From Streptomyces aureocirculatus (GTDB taxonomy: Bacteria > Actinomycetota > Actinomycetes > Streptomycetales > Streptomycetaceae), in assembly GCF_000720475.1 (NCBI RefSeq), contig NZ_JOAP01000002.1:186001-250000 (forward strand): a DNA stretch of 64,000 nt. Reading direction: 5' to 3'. Below, piece by piece: positions 8,357 through 16,054 of this stretch. How positions within the stretch are numbered: position 1 is the first letter of the stretch; each line of letters begins with the position of its first letter. Below the pieces are notes generated by a model. That model was not told the DNA's origin, searched no databases, and saw only the letters and a program-made list of their open reading frames with translations. A program made the position numbers and the translations under genes.

Positions 8357-9415
8357 TCAGCCCCGTACCTCCGGGTTCGCGCAGTGCGCAAGGGGCTCGC
8401 CCCGCAGGTGGCGGCCGACCTCCGCGGCGACGATACGGGCGGCCTTGTGGGCGACTTCCTGGCTGGCGCCCGCGATGTGCGGGGTCATGACGACGCCGGG
8501 GGTCGTGAGGATGCGGGATCCGGCGGGGACCGGTTCCCGCGGGTAGACGTCGAAGCCCGCGCCGGCGAGCTGTCCGCTGTCCAGGGCGTCGCAGGCGGCG
8601 TCGTAGTCGAGGAGCGCGCCGCGGGCGCAGTTCACCAGGATCGAGCCGCGCGGCATCCGCGCGATCTGCTCGGCACCGATCATCCCGGTGGTCTCGGCGG
8701 TGACGCGCGCGTGCAGCGACACGATGCGGGAGCGCGTCAGCAGCTCGTCGAGCGTGACGGGTTCGGCGATGCCGGTGAGCGCCCGCGGGGACACGTACGG
8801 GTCGTGCACGAGCACCTCGGCGCCCATGGCCACCAGGATCCGTGCGACGCGGCTGCCGATCGCCCCGTACCCGACCAGACCGACGGTCGCGCCCTCGATC
8901 TCGATGCCGCAGTTGTCGTAGTCGTAGTAGTCGCCGCGCCAGACGCCCTCGCGCAGGTCGGTGTGCGTGTCGCCGACGCCGCGCGCGGCGGCGAGGAGCA
9001 GTGTGAGGGTGTGTTCGGCGGTGGCGACGGCGTTGCGGCCCGGGGCGTAGCAGACGGCGACGCCGTGCCGGGTGGCCGCCTCCAGGTTGGCGTTGACGGG
9101 CCCGCCGCGGCTGACGCACACCAGCTTCAGGCCGGGGCTCGCGGCGAGGACCCGTTCGGTGAGCGGCGCCATCTGTGTCACGCACACCTCGGCGCCGCGC
9201 AGCGCCTCGATCAGCTCGTCCTCGGTGCCGGAGGCCTCGATGACCTCGCCGACGGGGCCGAACGGCGTGTGCGGCCAGGGCAGCGTGAGTTCGCGGACGT
9301 CCACGGCCACGGCACCGCCGACGGCCTTGCGGACCTCCGCACCGAGCAGGCGCGGCAGGACGAAGTGGTCGCCCGCGGCGAGAACGGTGGTGCCGGTCGT
9401 TCCGGTGGTGCTCAT
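8357..9415 (-). CDS. D-isomer specific 2-hydroxyacid dehydrogenase
   Basis: A 352-residue NAD-dependent dehydrogenase. The Rossmann motif GLVGYGAIGSRVA is at about residues 180-192. The catalytic set is complete: Arg in NCARGALLD, Glu in YPREPVP and His in TPHIAGAS. It belongs to the D-3-phosphoglycerate/glyoxylate reductase superfamily, oxidizing a 2-hydroxyacid to a 2-ketoacid or the reverse; the substrate cannot be read from sequence. It lies 49 bases after the histidine phosphatase on the same strand and is the last gene of the probable polyol/sugar-acid operon, so a phosphorylated sugar acid is a reasonable substrate (inference). Confidence 0.9.
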   Translation of the reverse strand: MSTTGTTGTTVLAAGDHFVLPRLLGAEVRKAVGGAVAVDVRELTLPWPHTPFGPVGEVIEASGTEDELIEALRGAEVCVTQMAPLTERVLAASPGLKLVCVSRGGPVNANLEAATRHGVAVCYAPGRNAVATAEHTLTLLLAAARGVGDTHTDLREGVWRGDYYDYDNCGIEIEGATVGLVGYGAIGSRVARILVAMGAEVLVHDPYVSPRALTGIAEPVTLDELLTRSRIVSLHARVTAETTGMIGAEQIARMPRGSILVNCARGALLDYDAACDALDSGQLAGAGFDVYPREPVPAGSRILTTPGVVMTPHIAGASQEVAHKAARIVAAEVGRHLRGEPLAHCANPEVRG

Positions 9416-9464
9416 CAGGGCCTCTTTCTGTACGGGGGATGCCGGTCGGCGCGTGGGCCGTCGG

Positions 9465-10079
9465 TCAGTGCGTGGGGTGCGCGGGCGCGTTGTAGCGAAG
9501 GAGCGACGCCTGGCCGCCGCGCAGCCGCAGTTCGGTGAGCGCGCCGTTGTCCATGTGCGGGAACACGCGGCGGTACGCGCTGAGCGGGATGCCGAGTTCG
9601 TGGCACAGGGTCAGGCGCAGCAGCGTCGAGTGCGCCACGACGAGGACGCGGCCGTCGGGGAACTCGGCCGCGAGGTCCGCGAGGCAGGCGCTCGCGCGGG
9701 CGGCGGCCTTGCGCGGGTCCTCGCCGTCCGGCAGGTGGTGGGTGACGGGATCGTCGAGGAACGCGTCGAGCTCCCCGGGGAAGCGTTCGCGCATCTCCGC
9801 CCGGGTGAGGCCTTCGCCGCGCCCGAAGTCGACCTCGCTGAGGCGCTCGTCGACGCGGGGCGGCACGCCGATGGCCTCACCGGCGGGCGCGGCGGTCAGG
9901 CGCGCACGGGACAGCGGTGAGCTGAACACGGCGTCGATGTGCTGCCCGGCCGCCCAGGCGGCGAGTTCGGCGGCCTGGAGCCGGCCGCGCGGGGTGAGCG
10001 CGACGTCGGTGCGGCCCGCGTAGCGGTTGCCGTCGTGCCAGACGGTCTCGCCGTGGCGTACAAGGATGAGGTGGGTCAC
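9465..10079 (-). CDS. Histidine phosphatase family protein
   Basis: A 204-residue phosphoglycerate-mutase-like phosphatase. LVRHGETVWH at residues 6-15 carries the nucleophilic His; VVAHSTLLR near residue 150 carries the second His; RLSEVDFG is the typical acidic element. Such enzymes hydrolyse small phosphate esters. The start is GTG 10079, with GAGGAC about 7 bases upstream; longer frames run back into the FGGY gene. It sits between the second sugar kinase and the hydroxyacid dehydrogenase, which suggests that it removes phosphate from an intermediate or a dead-end product of the same pathway. Confidence 0.88.
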   Translation of the reverse strand: MTHLILVRHGETVWHDGNRYAGRTDVALTPRGRLQAAELAAWAAGQHIDAVFSSPLSRARLTAAPAGEAIGVPPRVDERLSEVDFGRGEGLTRAEMRERFPGELDAFLDDPVTHHLPDGEDPRKAAARASACLADLAAEFPDGRVLVVAHSTLLRLTLCHELGIPLSAYRRVFPHMDNGALTELRLRGGQASLLRYNAPAHPTH

Positions 10080-10090
10080 TGCGCTGTCCT

Positions 10091-10150
10091 CACGTGGTTC
10101 ACTGCGTGGTCTTCTCACCGGTCCGTGCGTGGTCTTCTCACCGGTGCGTC
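10091..10150. repeat. Tandem repeat over the stop codon of the second FGGY kinase
   Basis: On the minus strand the segment ACCGGTGAGAAGACCACGCA, which begins with the kinase stop codon TGA, occurs twice and is followed by a shorter partial copy (AGTGAACCACGTGAGG). The copies fill the gap before the phosphatase gene. Confidence 0.65.
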
Positions 10151-11655
10151 GCCGACCGGTGTGCTCTGCTGCGGGCGTGGGCGGCGAAGTCCGGGGGCAG
10201 CAGGCCGCGGTCGGCCAGGGCGTCGACGAAGCCGATGTGGACGGGCAGCCAGCGCGCCGTCCGCGCCGGGTCCGGTGCGATCTCGGTGCCGGTGCGCACC
10301 ATGGCGGCCGCGGCGTCCCGCACCGGCACACCGCTCGACGTCGCCGCGAGCACCGCCATGCCGACGGCGCTCTCGGCCTGTGCGGGCAGGTGCACCGGGC
10401 GGCCGAGCACGTCGGCGCGCAGTTGGTTCCAGTAGGGGTTGCGCGTCGCGCCGCCGGTGAAGGTCAGCGGCCCTTCGACGGGTGCGCCGATGTGGTCCAG
10501 GTAGTCGAAGCACAGCCGCTCCACGCAGGCGACGCCGAGCAGGTACGCGTGGAAGAGGCCCGCCTCCCCGCGTGGCCGACCGAGGACGAAGGGCTCGGCG
10601 TCGATGGCGCGGAACGGGAACCGTTCGCCGCCGCTCGACACCAGCGGGTAGGCGACGGCGTCGTCGTCGACGGCGGCCCCGGCCGCGGTGAGCCGTGCGA
10701 GGTCGGCTCCGGGGAACTCGCGCGCGAGCACGCCCGCGCCGCTGCCGGACGCGCCGCCCGGCAGCCAGGTGGAGCCGGGGCCGCGGTGGCAGTAGACGAC
10801 ACCGCCGGGGTCGCGCACGAGGTGCGGGCTCACTCCCTTGAGGACGAGGGTCGTGCCGAGTACCGAGTTCCACGCCCCGGGTGCGAGGGCGCCCGCGCCG
10901 ATCTGCGCCGCGCAGCCGTCCGTCATCCCGGCGACGATGGCGGTGCCCTCGGGGATGCCGGTGGCCGCGGCGGCCGCCGCGCACACGGCGCCGAGCACGG
11001 CGCCGGGGCGGACCACGTCGGGCAGCAGTTGTGCGGGGACGCCGAGTTCGGTGAACTCCGGGGCGGGCCAGCGTTCGTCGACGAGGTGGTAGCCGCTTTT
11101 CAGGGCGTGGCTCGCGTCGCTCGGTACCTGCCGTCCCGCGAGGCGCCGGGTGACGAGGTCGGGCTGGTGCAGCAGCCGTGCGTCCGGGCGGGCGGCGGCG
11201 GGTTCGTGCTCCAGGAGCCACAGCAGCTTGGGCAGCGCCCAGGACAACTGCATGGAGCGGTAGCCGAGCTCGCTCCAGACCTCCGCGCCCGCCGCGTTGA
11301 CGCGCTCGGCCTGGTCGGCGGCGCGTCCGTCGTCGTACATCAGGCCCGGGGTCAGCGGGGTGCCGTGGGTGTCGGACAGGAGGATGGTGCCGGAGGTCGC
11401 GTCGAGTGCGAGGCCGCGGACACGGGCCGGATCGTCGAGTGCGGACGTCGCCTCGCGGCAGGCCGCGGCGAGCGCGGTCCACCACTGCTCCGGGTCCTGC
11501 TCGTGCCGGTTCCCGTCGCGGTGACTGGTCAGCGGCCGGGACGCGGCGGCGAGCACCGTGCCCGCGGAGTCGACGGCGACGCAGCGGGCGCTCTGCGTAC
11601 CGAGGTCGAGGCCGAGCCAGACGGCGTCGGGCGGGAGGCGGTGCGGGTCAGTCAC
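10138..11655 (-). CDS. FGGY-family carbohydrate kinase (second of two)
   Basis: A 505-residue sugar kinase. The N-terminal phosphate-binding motif WLGLDLGTQSARCVAVD opens the first FGGY domain; GMTDGCAAQIGAGA and GTTLVLKG lie mid-protein; GGATRNPYWNQLRADVLGRPV is the C-terminal ATP-site signature. Length and motifs fit xylulokinase, ribulokinase or erythritol-kinase-like enzymes; the substrate is not readable. GTG 11655 overlaps the upstream kinase by 8 bases (GTGACTGA), implying translational coupling. Its stop codon is embedded in a repeat. Confidence 0.9.
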   Translation of the reverse strand: MTDPHRLPPDAVWLGLDLGTQSARCVAVDSAGTVLAAASRPLTSHRDGNRHEQDPEQWWTALAAACREATSALDDPARVRGLALDATSGTILLSDTHGTPLTPGLMYDDGRAADQAERVNAAGAEVWSELGYRSMQLSWALPKLLWLLEHEPAAARPDARLLHQPDLVTRRLAGRQVPSDASHALKSGYHLVDERWPAPEFTELGVPAQLLPDVVRPGAVLGAVCAAAAAATGIPEGTAIVAGMTDGCAAQIGAGALAPGAWNSVLGTTLVLKGVSPHLVRDPGGVVYCHRGPGSTWLPGGASGSGAGVLAREFPGADLARLTAAGAAVDDDAVAYPLVSSGGERFPFRAIDAEPFVLGRPRGEAGLFHAYLLGVACVERLCFDYLDHIGAPVEGPLTFTGGATRNPYWNQLRADVLGRPVHLPAQAESAVGMAVLAATSSGVPVRDAAAAMVRTGTEIAPDPARTARWLPVHIGFVDALADRGLLPPDFAAHARSRAHRSATHR

Positions 11656-13315
11656 GGGGAACTCCTGAGGGTGCGGCGGTCGCGTCGGCGGGGGTCGTCG
11701 CGGACGCCTCGGGGGTACGGGTTCCGGGCGCCGCGGGGGTACGAGCCCCGGATGCAGCGGGGGTACGAGTCCCGGGTGCAGCGGGGGTACGAGTCCCGGG
11801 TGCAGCGGCGGTACGGGTTCCTGGCGCCGCTGCCGTCCACCCCGCGTCCCGCGCGATCCCCCGCCAGCGCAGGAACTCCTCGTACAGACCGGTGTAGAAC
11901 CCGGCGCGCTCCGGGTCCGGCTCCCAACTGGTGCGCATCCGCACGTACTTGCTGGCGGCGCTGTGCATGCTGGATTCGGCGCCGGTGAGCACGAGGCCGG
12001 TGAGGAAGGCGCCCTTGGCGCCCAGTTCGGTGTCGCCGGAGCGGGCCGTGGGCACGCCGGTGGCGTCCGCGATGAGGCGGCACCAGTCGTCGCTGTTGGC
12101 GCCGCCGCCGCACAGCCGCAGCTCGGTGACGCTCGTCCGGGAGGCCGCGAGCGAGTCCCGTACGACGAGGGAGAGACCGTCGAACACCGAGCGTGCCAGG
12201 TCGGCGGGGGTGTGGTTGAGGGACAGGCCCCAGAACGCGCCGCGGGCGCGGGGGTCGAGGAACGGCGCGCGTTCACCGGCCGGGGACAGATACGGCAGGA
12301 ACATCAGGCCGTTCGCGCCGGGGGGCGCGGAGAACGCGAGGGCGCCCAGTTCCGGCGGCCCTTGGAGCTGGAGGGTGCGCGCGGCCCAGCCGAGCACCTC
12401 GACGCCGTTCAGGGTGGGGAAGGCGCGCAGGACACGCTCGCGGCCCCGGTAGGCGATGTTGATGCCGGACGGTTCGCCGGTGGTGTCGACGTCCTTGCGG
12501 ACGATCTCCGTACAGATGGTGGTGCCGAGGATGCCGCACGCCTGGCCGGGGTTGACGACGCCGACGCCGCGGGCGGTGGAGGCGATGTCGTACGGCGCCA
12601 TCACCACCGGCAGGCCCGCCTGGACGCCGAGCTGGGCCGCGGCCTCGCCGGTGATCTCGGCGATCCGCTCGTGCTCGCCGAGGACCCGCGGCAGGAGCCG
12701 TGCGTGCGCGGTGAGGCCGAACAGCTCCACGATGTCCGGGGCGTAGTCGCCGGTGGCGTGGTCGAGGAACGGCGCGGAGGCGTCCGACTCGTCGATCGCG
12801 GTCACGCCGGTCAGCTTGAGGAACAGCCAGCCCGCGGCGGTCAGTGAGGCGCTGGAGCGGGCGAGGCGGTCGGGGTCGTGGGCGGCGAGCCAACTGAACA
12901 CGGCGTTCGGCATGCCGCTGCACGTCAGCGAACCGTTGCGGCAGAACGCCGCGTCCAGGACGCCCTCGCGCTCCCAGCGCGTCAGGATGTCGCCCGCGCG
13001 CCCGTCGGACCACAGGACGGCGGGCCCGGTGGGCCGCCCCGCGGCGTCCACGAGCCAGGCGCCGTCGCCCTGCGCGGTGAAGGTCACCAGCCAGACGGGG
13101 TCGGCGCCCGAGGGGCGTTCGGCGAGGGCGGACAGAGCGGTGCGGACGGTGTGGACGACGGCGTTCCACACGGCTGCCATGTCCTGCTCCGCCCAGTTGG
13201 GGTGGCGGCGCTCCACCTCCGTCGCGAGCCGGGAGACGGCGAGTTCACCGCCCTGGTCGTCGAAGACAACCGACTTGATCATGGTGGTGCCGACGTCGAT
13301 GGCGAGTACCGACAT
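11648..13315 (-). CDS. FGGY-family carbohydrate kinase (first of two) with repetitive C-terminal tail
   Basis: A 555-residue kinase starting MSVLAIDVGTTMIKSVVFD, with GILGTTICTEIV and APYDIASTARGVG in the middle and the FGGY signature LRLCGGGANSDDWCRLIADA near residue 400. The catalytic core ends near residue 495. It is followed by an unusual tail of about 60 residues made of an eight-residue repeat (AAPGTRTP type, five copies, 11711-11830), which is not part of the family fold. The start is ATG 13315, six bases after the MFS gene. Together with the second FGGY kinase it suggests two successive or alternative phosphorylations of imported polyols or sugar acids. Confidence 0.9.
   Translation of the reverse strand: MSVLAIDVGTTMIKSVVFDDQGGELAVSRLATEVERRHPNWAEQDMAAVWNAVVHTVRTALSALAERPSGADPVWLVTFTAQGDGAWLVDAAGRPTGPAVLWSDGRAGDILTRWEREGVLDAAFCRNGSLTCSGMPNAVFSWLAAHDPDRLARSSASLTAAGWLFLKLTGVTAIDESDASAPFLDHATGDYAPDIVELFGLTAHARLLPRVLGEHERIAEITGEAAAQLGVQAGLPVVMAPYDIASTARGVGVVNPGQACGILGTTICTEIVRKDVDTTGEPSGINIAYRGRERVLRAFPTLNGVEVLGWAARTLQLQGPPELGALAFSAPPGANGLMFLPYLSPAGERAPFLDPRARGAFWGLSLNHTPADLARSVFDGLSLVVRDSLAASRTSVTELRLCGGGANSDDWCRLIADATGVPTARSGDTELGAKGAFLTGLVLTGAESSMHSAASKYVRMRTSWEPDPERAGFYTGLYEEFLRWRGIARDAGWTAAAPGTRTAAAPGTRTPAAPGTRTPAASGARTPAAPGTRTPEASATTPADATAAPSGVPRD
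11711..11830. repeat. Five in-frame 24-bp repeats in FGGY kinase tail
   Basis: Five adjacent 24-bp units starting at 11711, 11735, 11759, 11783 and 11807, of which units three and four are identical. On the minus strand they encode the (A/P)-A-A-P-G-T-R-T octapeptide series at the kinase C terminus. The unit length keeps the frame whatever the copy number. Confidence 0.85.
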
Positions 13316-13321
13316 GATGGT

Positions 13322-14662
13322 TCACGAACCCTTCGAGACGGAGGCAGGGGCGGGGGTGACGGCGGGCGCGCCGGGCCGCGGTGCGGGGCCGCTGTCCGCG
13401 GCCGTGGTCCTCAGTACGAGGGTGAGGCCGGCGCTCACCGCATGGAACCCGGCGAAGATCCAGACGACACCGGCCACACCGAGCGGCCCCTGGAAAAGGC
13501 TGACGACGAGCGGCCCGACGAAGGTGGAGGCCCCCGCCCCCAGGTTCAGGGCGGCCATGGCCTGGCCCTTGTGGGCGGGGGCGATGGCGGTCATGAGGGC
13601 GGAGAGCGGTACGTACCCGGACAGGGTGGCGCCGTAGAGCACGGCGACCAGGACGCACAGCGCGTACCGGTCGCCGCCCGCCGCGGGGACGTAGTAGAGG
13701 AGCAGCGTCGAGAGTGTGCAGCCGACGCCGCCGCACCAGGCCACCGTCGCGCGCCAGCCGACCTTGTCGCCGACGACGCCGAAGAGCAGGTTCGTGACGA
13801 TGTTCGTGGCGAACATGATGGCGAGCAGTCTGAGCCACTGGGCGTTCGAAAGCCCGACCTCGTGCCGGAACCACGCCGGAAGCATCACCAGAAAGCCGAA
13901 CTGCGAGGCCGTGTTGAGCATCCGCACCACGGCACCGGCACCCACGCGCGGCTCCCTGACGAGGATGGTGAGGCTGCCGGCGAGCCCGGCGAGCGGGCTC
14001 TCCCCGGGCGGGGCGAGCCGCGTGGTCCCGGCGCGCTCACGGACCAGGAGCAGTGCCACGAGCCCGCCGGCGACGACGACCGCGAGCGCGGCCCACAGGG
14101 TGCCGCGCTCCCCCACCCGGGGGATGAGCAGGCTGGCGATGAGCGAGCCGAGCGTCGGCAGGCCCGCCGAGAACGCCGACCAGAACCAGCCCATGGCGCT
14201 GCCCATCTGCCGGGGCGGCGCGACCGCGGCGATCCACACCAGGAAGGCGTACGCGAACAGCGGGTAGGCCAGGCCGCGCAGGCCGTAGCCGATCAGGAGC
14301 AGCGGGTACGCCTCGCTCGGTACGGCGACGGCGAGGAAGAAGACGTGCGTGACGACGAAGGCGGCGAGGCCGAGCCACATCACGCGGCGCGGACCCCACA
14401 GGTCGGAGAGCGCCCCCGACAGCCAGCCCGCGACGGCACCGGTGACGCCGTACACGGTGAAGACCATCGCGACCTGCGACGAGGAGATGCCGAGGTCTTC
14501 GAGGTACGGGGAGAGGAACCCGGCTTCGATGCCGACGCCCGTCATGAAGACGAGCAGTCCGAGGTAGCCCCAGGACAGGGGCTGCGGAATCCCGGCGCGT
14601 GTGAACAGCGAACGCGGCCGGGCGGTGTCGCCCGGGACGGGCGGCACGGGGGTGTTCGTCAT
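13322..14662 (-). CDS. MFS transporter of the polyol permease (RbtT/DalT/CsbX) type
   Basis: A 446-residue membrane protein with about twelve hydrophobic segments. The N-terminal GIPQPLSWGYLGLLVFMTG, followed by GVGIEAGFLSPYL, resembles the start of ribitol/D-arabinitol permeases and CsbX. GALSDLWGPRRVMW is the loop 2-3 MFS motif. It should import a polyol or related small carbohydrate by proton symport. ATG 14662 has GGGGAGC upstream. It heads a minus-strand operon with two FGGY kinases, a phosphatase and a hydroxyacid dehydrogenase, and is divergent from a DeoR regulator. Confidence 0.87.
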   Translation of the reverse strand: MTNTPVPPVPGDTARPRSLFTRAGIPQPLSWGYLGLLVFMTGVGIEAGFLSPYLEDLGISSSQVAMVFTVYGVTGAVAGWLSGALSDLWGPRRVMWLGLAAFVVTHVFFLAVAVPSEAYPLLLIGYGLRGLAYPLFAYAFLVWIAAVAPPRQMGSAMGWFWSAFSAGLPTLGSLIASLLIPRVGERGTLWAALAVVVAGGLVALLLVRERAGTTRLAPPGESPLAGLAGSLTILVREPRVGAGAVVRMLNTASQFGFLVMLPAWFRHEVGLSNAQWLRLLAIMFATNIVTNLLFGVVGDKVGWRATVAWCGGVGCTLSTLLLYYVPAAGGDRYALCVLVAVLYGATLSGYVPLSALMTAIAPAHKGQAMAALNLGAGASTFVGPLVVSLFQGPLGVAGVVWIFAGFHAVSAGLTLVLRTTAADSGPAPRPGAPAVTPAPASVSKGS

Positions 14663-14855
14663 GGAAGCTCCCCTGGGGACGGTGGGGCGACGGGACGGCG
14701 GACGGTGCGCGGCGCTGGGGTGAGCAAACCGCTGGCCGAAAAGGCACGTCAAACACCGGGAAAATCCTCACGCGGCCGGGCCCGGCCGCCGTGTGACGCG
14801 GGCGGCGGCCGTCCGCCCCTGACTGGGGCCCTGGGATGCCGGTGGCGTGAAGTAC

Positions 14856-14884
14856 GTGAGAACATCACACCGGGATTTCACATG
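14856..14884. promoter_or_regulatory. Candidate DeoR operator in the divergent promoter region
   Basis: GTGA-N5-TCAC (14856-14868), followed by GATTTCACATG (14874-14884), lies 35-63 bases before the DeoR start and between the divergent operons. Repeated TCAC half-sites are common in DeoR-family operators. The assignment is by position and shape only. Confidence 0.35.
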
Positions 14885-14918
14885 GGGACGGCACAGGGCA
14901 CGGGGTGGAGACAGGTCC

Positions 14919-15776
14919 ATGGGAGAGCGTGCGGCGGGGCGCGCGGCCAGCGCGGAAGAGCCCGCAGCGGGCACCGAAGGGGCGGAAGGGGGCGCGGCCG
15001 GTCGTGACGATGTGCGCGGGCAGCGGCGGCGGCAGGTGCGGGAGCGGGTGGTCGAGAGCGGCTTCGTGCGGGCCGCCGACCTCGCCGAGGCGTTCGGGGT
15101 CAGCCTGATGACGATCCACCGCGATCTGGACTTCCTCCAGTCGCAGGGCTGGCTGCGCAAGGTCCGCGGCGGGGCGACGGCACTGCCATCGGCGCAGTTC
15201 CACGGCAGTGTCGCCGAGCGCATGACGGCGATGGCGCAGACGAAGCAGCGCCTCGCGCGCGCCGCGGCCCGCCTCCTGGTGCCGGGTCAGACGGTGCTGC
15301 TCGACGACAGCACGACCTGTCTGCGTCTGAGCCGCGAACTCACCGGGCACACCCCGCTGACCGTCCTCACCAACTCGCTGCCCGCGATCACGGCCCTGGC
15401 CAAGGAGCCGGGTGTCTCGCTCATCGCGCTCGGCGGCAGCTACTTCCCCGCGTACGACGCGTTCATGGGCCTGCACACGGCCGACAGCGTGGCGGCGTTC
15501 CGCGCGGACGTCCTCTTCATGTCGACCACGGCGGTCACCCGCGGCCGCTGCTATCACACGTCTCCGGAGACGGTGCAGGTCAAGCGGGCGATGATGGCGG
15601 CGGCGACGCGGCGCGTGCTGCTCGCCGACCATACGAAGTTCACCCGCGACGGCCTGTACGCCCTGGCGCCGCTGACCGACTTCGACCTGGTGGTCGTGGA
15701 CGACGGTCTGGCGCGGGAGGAGGTGCGGGCGATGCGGGAGCGGGGGACGGAGGTGCTCGTGGTGGAGCGGGGCTGA
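14919..15776 (+). CDS. DeoR/GlpR-family transcriptional regulator
   Basis: A 285-residue repressor. The N-terminal helix-turn-helix reads RERVVESGFVRAADLAEAFGVS and then LMTIHRDLDFL (about residues 38-72). The DeoR sensor domain follows, with LLDDSTTCLRLSREL, LTVLTNSLPAI and the terminal LLADHTKF signature. Such regulators release DNA on binding a phosphorylated sugar made by the kinase they control. ATG 14919 has GGAG about nine bases upstream; an upstream ATG 14847 would add 24 residues of low-complexity sequence. It is divergent from the MFS-FGGY operon, which it probably represses. Confidence 0.88.
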   Translation: MGERAAGRAASAEEPAAGTEGAEGGAAGRDDVRGQRRRQVRERVVESGFVRAADLAEAFGVSLMTIHRDLDFLQSQGWLRKVRGGATALPSAQFHGSVAERMTAMAQTKQRLARAAARLLVPGQTVLLDDSTTCLRLSRELTGHTPLTVLTNSLPAITALAKEPGVSLIALGGSYFPAYDAFMGLHTADSVAAFRADVLFMSTTAVTRGRCYHTSPETVQVKRAMMAAATRRVLLADHTKFTRDGLYALAPLTDFDLVVVDDGLAREEVRAMRERGTEVLVVERG

Positions 15777-15836
15777 CCCGTCCGCCCACTGAATCCGCAA
15801 GGCACCTTGGCGGCCCGGCCCGAGGCGTACGACGAA

Positions 15837-15870
15837 GCCGCCTGCCCGGTTTCCCCCGTGGGCAGACGGC
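15837..15870 (-). terminator. Strong hairpin, probable terminator of the minus-strand RNA (and of deoR)
   Basis: An 11-bp stem (15837-15847 with 15860-15870) encloses a 12-base loop. One position is C-A on the plus strand but G-U on the minus strand, so the helix is complete only in a minus-strand transcript. It lies 11 bases after the structured RNA and 60 bases after the DeoR stop. Confidence 0.65.
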
Positions 15871-15881
15871 TCGCATCGGAT

Positions 15882-16015
15882 GTCCAGAGGTAGAAGCCGG
15901 GGCAGGCGATATGGTGCTCTGCCGCTGAGCTACGCCGACCCGGGGTCGACGACGGGATTCGAACCCGCGACCGCCCGTTCCCTGAACGAAGTAGCCCGCC
16001 CCTTCGCACCTGGAC
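15882..16015 (-). ncRNA. Structured RNA resembling a circularly permuted tRNA
   Basis: Reading the minus strand, a T arm (GCGGG stem, TTCGAAT loop, CCCGT; 15968-15952) and an acceptor 3' strand CGTCGAC (15951-15945) are followed by five bases (CCCGG), then an acceptor 5' strand GTCGGCG (15939-15933), TA, and a D arm GCTC-AGCGGCA-GAGC (15930-15916). The acceptor strands pair 7 of 7 with one G-U. So the tRNA 3' half precedes the 5' half. Outside them GGGGCGGGC (16002-15994) pairs with GCCTGCCCC (15907-15899), and weaker pairing continues through GTCCA/TGGAC (16015-15882). An extra hairpin CGTTC-AGG-GAACG (15988-15976) sits in the variable-loop position. It begins 39 bases after the ABC ATPase stop on the same strand. 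A conventional tRNA cannot be drawn from either half. Confidence 0.6.
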
Positions 16016-16054
16016 GTCTCCACCGTAGCGGGGGCAGCGCGCCGGGGCACGGGA

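Noticed and set aside
10027..11988. 653-codon plus-strand open frame
   Set aside because: Antisense to the two FGGY kinases; no family motif, low-complexity translation.
15899..15940. Ordinary tRNA gene read from the D-arm half
   Set aside because: After the D arm no anticodon stem or T arm follows downstream; the matching T arm and acceptor strand lie upstream instead.
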